Shown: piece after piece, positions 44,395 through 54,471 of the stretch
How the letters are laid out: every line of letters begins with the position of its first letter
Numbering within the stretch: position 1 is the stretch's first letter
NCBI GenBank assembly: GCA_036936605.1
Contig: JAUPFV010000004.1
Coordinates: 297,766,009-297,830,008 of the forward strand
From: Limnanthes douglasii subsp. nivea
Taxonomy: Eukaryota; Streptophyta; Magnoliopsida; Brassicales; Limnanthaceae
Direction of reading: 5' to 3'
DNA: 64,000 bases
Made by a program: the position numbers and the translations under genes
The notes under the pieces: model-generated
Told to the model about the DNA's origin: nothing
Seen by the model: only the letters and a program-made list of their open reading frames with translations
Databases searched by the model: none

Positions 44395-44986
44395 TTCGTG
44401 TATTGCTTGTAAATAAATTAGTTGCTTGTAAATACATATGTCTGTTGTAAATTTTATTTTTGTTGTGCATACATAAACAAATTGTGATATATAATGAATA
44501 TTCCTTATCTTATAGTTCGCATCATAACCTGATATATAATGATTGATTATGATCCTGGTATGTATGAACAGTTCGCAGCCAAACCTGTATGAATACTTCG
44601 CAGCCTAAATTATATCAAATAGTTCGCAGCCTAACCTGAGAGATGGTTATCACTACACACACAATTCGCAGCCTGGTATACCAGCTTAAAACCAGTTCGC
44701 AGCCTGGTGCATAAATAAAATATTAAATAACATCATTCAAGAATACGAACAGGCTATAGCGTATGCCTTGGTAAACGTTTTCTGCATTGAGTACGCAAAA
44801 AACAATCTAATCATGTCCAGAACCCATTAATTGCTGATTGGACATGGAGGCTATGTAATGATCACCTCCTTTCCCTATAAATAACACTAGAAAACCAGAG
44901 GCTATTTTTAAAACAAACTCTACATTTTAAACCAGAGCTATTTTTTAACAAACTCATTTCCCTCGTCTCTTCGAATTCAAACAGTC
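44395..44986 (+). promoter_or_regulatory. Intergenic region upstream of the small MULE gene, with TATA box and motif copies
   Basis: CTATAAATAA at about 44875-44884 lies about 110 bp upstream of the ATG at 44987. Six or more TTCGCAGCC copies lie between 44515 and 44705. Confidence 0.55.
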
Positions 44987-45466
44987 ATGTCTTTTTCCAT
45001 CACCAAAACCACCACCTCATACTCAAACTCTGGTTCACTCGGTTCTCTGGGTGACTCCTGGTCATCCTTAATCGTTAACTGGAGTGATGAGTTGATCATG
45101 CCAGCAGCACCACCAAACAGCCCAGTATCTGTTTTTGGGTTAGACATATATGATGACTACTACTCAGCTGACTCTCAACCATTGGAAGTTGTTCCACAGC
45201 TTGCTGCTGAACCTCAGCCAGAACAGGTTCCAATGCTTCCTGCTGCACCTCAGCCAGAGGTTCAAAACAACAAAAGGAAGAAGGAAGACGAAGCTGGTCC
45301 ATCGAGGACAAAATTTTTAAGCATGATGGACGTTGATGTTGAAGCTGAGGATAAAGTGGAGAAAGAGAAAGAGAAAGTCGAAGACAAAGAGGAGAAAGAC
45401 AAAGATGATCAGCACAAAAAGGAGAAAGAGGAAACAGTTGGTGATGAATCCTCTAACAACTGCTAG
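44987..45466 (+). CDS. Small acidic/charged protein of unknown function inside the MULE
   Basis: Single exon, 159 residues. Starts MSFSITKTTTSYSNSGSLGS, then VNWSDELIMPA and FGLDIYDDYYSADSQPLEVV. The middle is Pro/Gln/Ala-rich with a twofold repeat (QPE-VPMLPAAPQPE), followed by a basic KRKK cluster and a C-terminal run of alternating Glu/Lys/Asp (KEKEKVEDKEEKDKD), probably a charged single helix. No stop or frameshift interrupts it, although both large genes beside it are broken. A TATA box is well placed. I do not recognise the family. It could be a captured host gene fragment or a third MULE gene. Confidence 0.6.
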   Translation: MSFSITKTTTSYSNSGSLGSLGDSWSSLIVNWSDELIMPAAPPNSPVSVFGLDIYDDYYSADSQPLEVVPQLAAEPQPEQVPMLPAAPQPEVQNNKRKKEDEAGPSRTKFLSMMDVDVEAEDKVEKEKEKVEDKEEKDKDDQHKKEKEETVGDESSNNC

Positions 45467-45580
45467 AGTTGGTTTTTGTTTTTTGTTTTTTTGAAATGCA
45501 ACTAACTAGCACCAGTAGCTTGTAGTGATATGTGTAAACAGTTGTTAGTTTCTGGATATATTTTGTAATCCTCCTTTTTG

Positions 45581-46220
45581 TAATCCAACTTGTAATCCTC
45601 CTTTTTGTAATCCAAATATATTTTGTACATCATTCGCATGTTAACCTGCTATATTACTCATTTTCAACCTTACTGAATATCCTGGTATTTTATTAAATAA
45701 CAATTCGCAGCTTATCACATTACAAATATCAGGACTCCTAACTGAACTCCATTCGCATCACAATTATGGCCCTAATTCGCAGCCTATCATGCGAAACATA
45801 CGATATGATAAATGTTTGATATGATTTTACCAATGATTCGCACCCTGTTAAAATTTCACATAATTGTACATAATTCGCATGTAATCCTGATAGATGTTTG
45901 TAATCCAACTTGTAATCCTCCTTTTTGTAATCCAAATATATTTTGTACATCATTCGCATGTTAACCTGCTATATTACTCATTTTCAACCTTACTGAATAT
46001 CCTGGTATTTTATTAAATAACAATTCGCAGCTTATCACATGACAAATATCAGGACTCCTAATTGAACTCCATTCGCATAATAATTCTGGCCCTAATTCGC
46101 AGCCTATCATGCGAAACGTAAGATATGATAAATGTTTGATATGATTTTACCAATGATTCACACCCTGTTAAAATTTCACATAATTTTACATAATTCGCAT
46201 GTAATCCTGATAGATGTTTG
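45581..46220 (+). repeat. 320-bp tandem duplication
   Basis: 45581-45900 and 45901-46220 are near-identical head-to-tail copies; both start TAATCCAACTTGTAATCCTC and end GATAGATGTTTG. Each contains about eight TTCGCA/TGCGAA motif copies. It lies between the convergent 3' ends of the small gene and the transposase. Confidence 0.88.
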
Positions 46221-46441
46221 TAACAAATATGTATGCGTATTGTACATAATTCGCAGCACATGATGCGAAATGATTACAACTCCAATAGTAGCAAATACAA
46301 AAACACAGGAATGTACAAATGTCTAGTTTGCTGTACAGAACAATAACTATGCTAAAAAAATAAATGTCCTTAAACTGGAACATCACAAGTCCTCCGGTTA
46401 TGGCCTGATTTCGAACATCGGCCACACCTTAACTTCTTGGT

Positions 46442-48920
46442 TCAGATTTCTCCTCTAGAAGGGATTCGCTTTTTCTTAGGCCTTCCGGAGCGTCTCTTAA
46501 CGTTCGGAGGAAGAACTTCAACAAAATAAGGATCATTAGCGCTGGACCCTTCACCGAAATCAGTTATAGCTGGTATGCTGAAAGAGTAACTTTCCCTGTA
46601 ATTCTTAACCGTAAAGAAGGGTTCTATTACAGTCAATGGATCTTGGTCGGTGTATTGTAATGCCGCTAGAGCATGAGCACATGGAAAACACTCTTGTTGC
46701 CATGATCCGCATGAACATTTGAAATCCAACAGATTAACAACAGCCACAGGAGTCGAAAAGACTTCGAACATGGCGGAAGAGGACTTACGTACTACCCAAC
46801 TTCGGCACATGTCAACATTCTGCTTTAGCTTCTTCTCGTACTCGGGAACCAAATTAGTACTCCAGCTGAGACCTTCTTCGTATCTCCGTGAAACCTGAGT
46901 CATAAGAAAGACTCTAATCCAATCAATAAACTCAACAATTGGTAAGCCGCAATATTTTTTAATCTGATTGTTAAACGATTAAGCTGCGGTAGAAGCCATA
47001 GAGCCGTATCGCTTCCCTTTTACGTAAGCCTGCACATACTTTTCAGGGGGTAAATTTGCAAGAAAATCACTCATTCTCTCACCACCTTCACATAAAAAAC
47101 CTGTTAGTATCTCTTTAAAAAGCTCTTGACTGGGAGCATAAGCAAGACGGTGGAAGAAACTCAACATCTTTTTTTATACTCCCTGTTAGTATGTTCCAGT
47201 TTGGCTCTCAAATTCTGCATGAGATGGAAATAACAGTACGCATGATAGCAATTTGGATACAAGACAAAAACAGCATTAACAATACCAGAATGACGGTCTG
47301 AAATAAATGTGATCTGGCGATCCAGCAAATGTGGTTTCAAACACCCCAAAAACCACATCCAATTGTCCCAATCTTCAATGCTAACTACAACAACAGCAAC
47401 AGGGAATAGTCCTGGAAAAAGGCAGATCAAATAAACACTACAACAGTATGCAAACGTTTAAAAATTGTAAACAATTCGCATGCTGTCCTGGAACAATTCG
47501 CAGCTTGTCATGCGAAATGTGTGTGACATTTTAATTGATCATGTAAACAGATCGCAACTTGTTATGTGAATTCGCAGCTTGTGGAAACTTTAAATAATAC
47601 CTAACTCAAGCTGCGATGTAAGTACAGTTTACTCAGCATAATACCTAATTCGCAGCCTCAACTGCGAAATGTGAGGATCACAACCCTGCTTAATTCGCAT
47701 CACCTGCTGTGAATTACATCAGCATTTTCACACAAAAACATCGTTCATTAACTATATAAATGTAACTAACCGTTGTTTCCGTCCTTTGCTACAGCTGTGA
47801 GCAATGTACCCTTGTACTTGCCATATAAGTGGGTTCCATCGACAAACAACATTGGACGGCATGAATGAAAACCACTAAGGGACGAACCGAATGCTACAAA
47901 ACAGCGCTTGAATCGGTTTCCAGCTGACAACTCTAACTGGCAGTCTGAAGTAATATCCCGGCTCTTCAAGCGTTTGAAGTATCCACTTAGTAAACTAAAA
48001 GAACTTGAACTATCTCCAAAAACTCCCCTCCTAGCCTTCTCTAAAGCATTCCATGACAAACGATAAAAGATATCAAGACCGTAATCTTGTTGGACAGTCG
48101 ATTGTATGGTTTTGGCTGTCAACAAATGACAGGTCCGGAGAGAATCCTGAATTTCCTCTGCAATCAAATCTAATGTCAAATGCCTGTGCCGCTTATGCTT
48201 ATGCTTCTGGGATAAAACAGGACTGCAAGTATGGTACGGGAAATACTTCTTTATCGTCATAAGGCCGGTGCTTGAGTCAATAGATGCATAAACCCTCCAT
48301 TTGCACCCGCTTGTGAGCTTATTTTCACAATAAGCAGTGATCTTATTTGTTGTGTTGTGCATGTATTTGAAAGAAAAACCATGCTCTAACGCAAACTTGC
48401 ACAAGGATACCCTCAGACCGGCAGCACCTTCTTCAAAAGCTTAACCCACCCCTGTAATAGCATCAGCCCAACCAGCAGTAGCAAGTTGTTTTTTCCTCTG
48501 ATCAGAATTAACTAAACCGTTACTACTCTCCCCGCTAACTATTTGATCAAGAGATGGTTCTCCCAAAATGAAGCTACGCTCTTTACGCTTACCACCAGAA
48601 TCCTTACCACCAGAGCTCTTATCAACAGAACTTTTATTACCAGAACCCTTATCGAAGACGTGTTGTTCTATGAGAAAACTAACCCGTTTTAAACGCTCCA
48701 AATCAAGATATAACACCAACCCAAAAAAATCACTCTGGTTATTAAAGAAACAATTATTGTGATCCCCGCAGGAGTAAGTAATTAGGTACTCACCTGTGGC
48801 AAGCTCCTCCCATGTGTTCTCTACATAAGCTTGGATACTTTCGAAGCTTTCAAACTCCGTGAAAGGCACAATTGCAGTTTGGTGACCATATTTAAAAATA
48901 CAAACTCGTGATTTAGACAT
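46442..48920 (-). pseudogene. MURA-type MULE transposase, two exons, broken
   Basis: Exon 1 is 48920-47771; the intron 47770-47412 has GTTAGT and TTTTTCCAG ends; exon 2 is 47411-46442. Domains: N-terminal region (MSKSRVCIFKYGHQTAIV), Ser/Lys linker, zinc-finger-like DNA-binding domain (CENKLTSGCKWRVY with HTC further on), the MULE transposase core with first catalytic Asp in PMLFVDGTHLYGKYKG and second in TFISDRHSGI, SWIM zinc finger (CSCGSWQQECFPCAHALAAL), and a KRRSGRPKKKR tail. The transposase would bind the terminal repeats and move the element. Lesions: TAA at 48441-48443, a frameshift in the A-run at 47167-47174, and TAA at 46979-46981 where the conserved Glu before SFN is expected. The intron also carries TTCGCA motifs. 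Confidence 0.85.
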
Positions 48921-49727
48921 CTCTTAACCTGGACAATACAAGTTATTTGTTATTAGTCTCAAAAACTAGGTGCAAAATACTTACTACTGCATCAAACAAT
49001 TCGCATCCTAAGGTGCGAATTGTGTATACCTACAACTATCTATTCGTATCTTGTCCTGATATTTGTAGGTAATAAAGTCCTGATATTTGTTATTAGTCAC
49101 AAAAACTGTGCAGATTATTTACTGCACCAATTCGCATCATATCTTACGAATTGTGTATATCTACATAGAGCTATTCGCATCCTGTCCTGATATTTCTATG
49201 TAACACCGGTCCTGATATTTGTTTCGAAATACAATACTCTAACTGACCTAAAAACTCGTAATCTACACATTCAAGACAAAACTAAAGCACTACCAAATTA
49301 TATAACGAACTATATAACGAACAATATTAACTAAACAATAACAGATCACTATAACAAAAAAAAATAGAGAAAAGCTCGAAATCAGGCAATGGCATCTAAA
49401 AACACCAGAATAGAACCTATTCCAACAGAGAAAACGAATAAAAAACTTCGAAATCGGTAGGTAATTACTTAAAAAGCTCGCAACACGATTACTTGTAAGC
49501 TATAAGATTCCAAAAAGCGACGATCAACTCCTGTACGTATAAAACAGAGGTTAGACAGGTCTAACACAACAACTTACATAAAGAAACAAACCTTTAGCAG
49601 CTTCCGATCACCGGAAAATGTGATTTCAACCCAGCTCGTGGTGGTTGGTAGGGTTAGGTGGTTAGAGCGGCTAACAAATTCAAATCTTCAAAAAGCTAGA
49701 AAAAATAGAAAGAAAACAGAATATAAG

Positions 49728-49885
49728 GTTTATATAGTGGGTTAAGGGTAGTTAGGGTATTAAAATAAAATTAGGTTGTAAGTGACAATAAGGTAGTTGA
49801 GATGGGTATTGACTAACAATTGATCAAACCTTGGGTGGTAAGTGACAATTGAATAGTTGAGTGGGTACTTTAAGTATAATTTCCC
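49728..49885 (-). repeat. Right terminal inverted repeat of the MULE
   Basis: The complement starts GGGAAATTATACTTAAAGTA and continues with CCCACTCAACTATTCAATTG. Two related 60-bp units (GTAAGTGACAAT at 49778 and 49838) lie in tandem within it, which the left end lacks. Confidence 0.75.
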
Positions 49886-49910
49886 ATATATATATATATA
49901 TAAATAAAAG

Positions 49911-49952
49911 AACAGACATTTCCACGCACGACCGTGCGTGGAAATGCCTGTT
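49911..49952. repeat. 42-bp near-perfect hairpin just outside the MULE
   Basis: Arms AACAG-x-CATTTCCACGCACG and the complementary CGTGCGTGGAAATG-x-CTGTT around a 2-nt loop, with a single mismatch. It lies 25 bp beyond the MULE end. It may be the tip of another small inverted-repeat element. Confidence 0.75.
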
Positions 49953-52900
49953 TCAGAATACCCACATGCAAATTTTAAACGTGGTTTTACGGGGTCAAAT
50001 CGAACAAAACTTATACCAAATTGAAACCAACGATCTAATTAAGCCTATACATATAATCAAACAACCAAACAACAACTACAAGTAGAGGAAAATTTGATTT
50101 TTATATCTGAAAAATAAACCCTAAATATCACTACAAATATAGATCCAAATTTTTAAAAAATAGCACAATGGTGTAGAGAATTCATACTTTAACAAGTCTA
50201 TGCAGTTGGATTTTAAATATCTAGCATTTTCAAATATTGGGTTAGAGAGAGTTAGAGTTTTCGAAGAAAGAAAATTATAGAATTTGGGAATTTTTGTATT
50301 TATATCGATGACATTTTTGTAAATAAGAGGGGTCTCGTTATAGCCAAGCCGGGTATCACTATAACCGGGTCTCGTTATAAAAAAACGGGTCTTGAATTAG
50401 CCTAGCCCCATAAAATTTCTTTATAAATTCGACGCGAACATTTAGGGTACTCCCTATTTAGGTTGTCTCTATAGAGACAAGTTGTCTGCATAGCAGCATA
50501 GGGAAGGGTACTCAAATTTTATAGCCATATAGAGTTATAATTGGAATTTGATTTTTCTTTTTCCTGAAACTATCATATTAATGTTATTGGTAATTTACCT
50601 GAAACTGAAAGTTCTGATTTTTTTAGAGTATTCATGGTCCTAAACTAACATTAGTATTGTTGTTTAACACGGACAACACCTTCAGACATGACATGATTTA
50701 TAATGATGAAGTTTGGTCCGATTTCTTTCAGAGCTGGAATAACTCCGACTACCACTACAGAAATATAGAGTTCGGTAAGTAAATGTTGTACTTTAGACGA
50801 AATGTCACGCTAACTAACAATGATCATGACCGTGCAAGTCTTCACTTGCATATCGTTAAGTTTCGCATAACAAATCTTTATATGCTCTAACTTGCTTTCA
50901 ATAGAAAGTAAAAACCACTGAATAAAAAAACATCCATAATATTTCGCTGTCATAATTTTACCGTTTATAAATGAAATCAAAACTTTTATTTATACTATTA
51001 CTTTCGTTTTAATCTTATGGGTAGATGACACTAGTTTTTATGGCTATGTGACATTCATCTATTATGATGTTTGTTACAAGAATTAAAAGATTACTCTGTA
51101 ACTGTCTAGGGTGTTTTAGTAAGATTAAAAATATCTTCGAAGCTTTTGGAGTGTTTCTTAATACGTAGGCTATTGTCTCTCTTCCATCTTCATGTGTTTA
51201 TCTCATTCAGCTTGATCACCTTATTCGATCTAATGTTGTCTTCTTAAGGCCTTTTGTTCTTGTTTTGCTAAGCTTGTTTTTATATTTGGACCGTCATATT
51301 AGTTTACTAGTTTTGTTCAAATTTCTTCTTTGCTCTATGTTCAAATAGTGTTTTTTTATTACCGATTATTATTTACTTATTTTTTACTGAGGTCATTTTC
51401 TCACCTAATTCGTCTTTTTCATTGCATGCAATTATTAGTCTTGGGTTCTATTCTTAATACCACCCTTAACATAAACATGTCTTGACTAAAGACTTTTACC
51501 TCTTGAATAAATACATAAAACCCCTAAAGAAATATGACCTTATCAGAGCTCCCCTAGGTCATATGTATATTTTGTTTTATGTTTAAAGACTACTTGACGA
51601 GATAAATGTCGTTATTAAAAATGATTTTATTTTAATTTATGTAACTTACACATAACCAACTTATAAAATAAAGTATTAAGTCATCACTTTTCAATTTTAA
51701 TTGAAATAAGGTGAAATCTAGACTATTCTTCTTCGCACCTTATTTTTGTGAATGTAGGTTCTCAATTAACAATTATTAACTTCATCTGACGGTTCTCATT
51801 TACACATATTGTCTATATAAATGTCTCAAAATCTTCCTCAATTCATTTTTAGACTCCACGTCTCTAAAACTTTCTCCGTCTACACTCATGTGTAAAACCT
51901 AAATGATATCATTTCCCTACTTACCTCGTAAATGGTTTGGTCGTCTATCCCCATCTTTCAAAAATAAAAGATACAATTTCATACTTATTACTTGCATACT
52001 TATTTTCTTGTGTACGATTGGTAGTAAGATTCATGATTCTGTAGAAGCACTTTGAGATTCATTCATAATGTTTGATAGTATTTTCTGACCAGATTCTCAA
52101 AATGATCGTCAAAGTATATCATTTGGTATTTTAAGCGTTATTTCTTTTTTAACATAGTAGTTTTTCAGTGTCTTCTCATAGAATAAAAAAACTAAGGGCC
52201 TCTCAAGGATCGTCGACAATCTCGAACCTTTTACGAGACCACGAGAACTTCTATTTTTATTTTTTCAATGCGAATGATGCTGCATAGAACTCCTTGATAT
52301 TTCCATTACTTAGGAAGACACCTACCTTGTACCCAACAACATAATAAATGCATTGATGAATTTTTGATGTGATGGCGTGCATAAAATCGAGCTATGATCT
52401 ATAAAATATTTCATTATAACAAGTGGGGTTGTCTACCACCATTAAAAATAATTAGAATACCTTTTTGTACATCTCTTCTCAACACAACCTTAACTTCAAA
52501 ATATCTGATAATGGCTGTGCTTGCCATGGTAAAATTAAAAATCATCATATCTTAACATCAAATAACAAATGAATTCTTCATTCGATCGTAAGTCCACTAT
52601 ATTTGTCAAACTTGCTATGTCAATTGAAACCCTTCAGATATTCTCTCTTTCCACAATAACGATTATCAACAGAACATCCTCATGAATGGCAACAAAACCT
52701 CAGAGATAGTAGTTATAAAAATTATATGAGGGTAATGAGCTCAGTTAAATTAGGAAGACGTTCCTTCTTCAAATTGTACCTCCAAACTTCCAGCATGTCA
52801 TTTTTCAAAATAATTTATAATCCCCAAAACATAATCTCCCTCTAGAGATAGTGAGAAGTCCAAAGAAAACGTGTAATTCATCCCCGCAAGAAATTGTTCT

Positions 52901-52962
52901 TATAACGTGGTGGTTTAGATCAGGTTTATTGTATTCGCTTAACGTATCAGAACTTCAACTTC
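49953..52962. other. AT-rich intergenic DNA
   Basis: No exon or element end could be supported. GGGTCTCGTTATA / CGGGT phrases recur a few times at 50330-50395, and GTCTCTATAGAGAC (50464-50477) is a perfect 14-bp palindrome. Confidence 0.5.
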
Positions 52963-53900
52963 ATGTTCCACTATCATCATGTTAATGTTTTTAGAGGAAA
53001 TAGAGACACAATAATCCACTGTCAACAGTTCACTCATGAGACCTTAAAGGACTATACCAAGCATTTTGTTGAAACTAAAGATGATTTGCTAGAATGCTTC
53101 GAACAAGTATCCATAGCTGCTTTTAGAGAAAAGTTTTTACCCGAGGAATTAATTGACATTGTTACCCAGAAAAAACATTGAATGGGGAGGTTTGTTATCC
53201 CAAGTTGGGAAACAGATCACATTGGAAGAATTAAAAATGTTGAAGCTACCAGATCAGTCTAGGAGCAACTCTTCGTCTACTCAACAACAAACTACAATGA
53301 ATCATCATCCAAAGGAATCCGGAAAACGTTTATACAAAAAAACGTTTATAGCAACCATCTATGATAATAATTTGTTTTATACAATTCTGAAGGCCACCAT
53401 ATATTTAAACTCATAGAGAAAATCAGAACACCCTGCAAGTATCATAATGATGTGGGTCATGATACCAATGATTGTATTTCTTTAAAGTAACCAATCCAAA
53501 CTCTAATCAAGAATCAGAAATTGACTAATGTTGTCAAATCCCAAGTGGGAAACAAATCAGCACAAAAAAACAAGTTGAGCTCAATGAGGGTAATCTGGTA
53601 CTCGAAGAGAAGCTATAACGACACCAAAAAAAATATGATGATGATTATAGTATTTGGATCCCAATCCGGATTGTGGTCGGATAAATATGATATGTGAAAA
53701 GGGGAAAAGGTCTCCAAGTTATGTCAATATTTGAATCATTGACCATTTTCGGGGTGGGGGGGGGGGGGGAGTGGGGTGGGGTGGGGGAGAATACTATGAA
53801 AACTCCCTCAACCTTAACCTACATTGCCCAATTTGATTTTGAGATAGTGGTACTCTGGATTGCGCATGTGCTATGGGAGGGAGATGAAGAGGGTAAATGA
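52963..53900 (+). pseudogene. Old gag fragment of a Ty3/Gypsy element
   Basis: Reads RGNRDTIIHCQQFTHETLKD and FEQVSIAAFREKFLPEELID, then WGGLLSQVGKQITLEELK, CKYHNDVGHDTNDC and SIFESLTIFG. These line up with the C-terminal half of gag in C, D and E, but with strong divergence, frame changes and stops. It has no visible LTR and is older than element E beside it. Confidence 0.75.
53754..53787 (+). repeat. G-rich tract, possible G-quadruplex
   Basis: GGGGTGGGGG followed by a long G run, then GAGTGGGGTGGGGTGGGGG, all within the old gag fragment. At least four G-runs of four or more are closely spaced. Confidence 0.7.
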
Positions 53901-53980
53901 TTTGTTTGTGTTATTGTTGTATACGTGGTGCTTAGTTCAATGTTGCAGTCATGACTGGAATCAGAGTTGAGGGTTGATAG

Positions 53981-54398
53981 TGATGAGTCAGGATTCTGTC
54001 ACCGCATTTTATGGAACCGGACATGGTAAATTCGGACAATGTCTACCTTACCGGACAGGGTCAGTTCGGACACCATCATCCATTGAACTATTCGAACAGA
54101 ACTAAAGTACTTAAAACCTAATCACTTTTTGACTAAGCTGCCTGTTCCCCTACTCAGAACTAATGGGTCCTTAAACTCGACCCGAATCCATTAAACACGT
54201 CCCGAAAGCCCATGAGGCCCAAATATAAGGGTATAAATACCCAACCACCCATATTAAATGAGGGTAATAAAAATTAACTACAACCAACCAGCTTAATTCT
54301 CTCTCTACATTCCACCCAAACATTAAATACTCACAAAACTCCACAAAACTCTAAACAGAAATTACAAACTTACCCTCAGACAAAAATAAACCACACCA
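53981..54398 (+). repeat. Element E 5' LTR
   Basis: 418 bp, TGATGAGTCAGG to CCACACCA. U3 has four CGGACA copies about 15-20 bp apart (near 54017, 54033, 54052 and 54066). TATAAATA at 54232-54239. Confidence 0.93.
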
Positions 54399-54401
54399 AA
54401 T

Positions 54402-54419
54402 TGGCTACCACAATGGGAG
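54402..54419 (+). other. Element E primer-binding site
   Basis: TGGCTACCACAATGGGAG, three bases after the LTR. Confidence 0.65.
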
Positions 54420-54471
54420 GTACGACGGTGCCTGAATCTAGCATTCAAAACCATCAGAAAATTCAGTCCGA

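Larger units (their letters stand above)
38811..49360. repeat. Dispersed TTCGCAGC / GCATGCGAA motif across MULE introns and spacers
   Basis: More than 50 copies by eye of (A/G)(T)TTCGCA(G/T)C(C/A)TG and its complement, often as facing pairs 10-40 bp apart and often next to CTGATATTTGT or its complement. They fill the leader intron (39109-39275), the intron before exon 4 (40390-40650), introns near 41.6, 42.8 and 43.9-44.1 kb, both intergenic spacers, the transposase intron (47473-47712) and the 5' flank of the transposase gene (49000-49190). Exons are essentially free of it. Confidence 0.85.
38397..49885 (+). mobile_element. 11.5-kb Mutator-like element (MULE) carrying Ulp1-type and MURA-type genes
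   Basis: The ends form degenerate terminal inverted repeats with near-identical 30-bp tips, sharing TACCCACTCAACTAT. A possible 9-bp duplication ATATATATA flanks both ends (38388-38396 and 49886-49894), but in AT-repeat DNA this is weak. Inside are a Ulp1-like protease gene (plus), a small intronless gene (plus) and a MURA-type transposase gene (minus). This matches the class of plant MULEs known to carry ULP-like genes (Kaonashi-type). Noncoding parts are filled with TTCGCA/TGCGAA motifs. Both large genes have premature stops. Confidence 0.85.

Noticed and set aside
38811..49360. CRISPR-like array of repeated palindromic motifs
   Set aside because: Spacing is irregular, copies occur on both strands inside introns, there are no uniform spacers or cas genes, and the context is plant nuclear.
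38388..49894. ATATATATA as a firm 9-bp target duplication of the MULE
   Set aside because: Both flanks are AT microsatellite-like, so a match of this kind is likely by chance; kept only as weak support.
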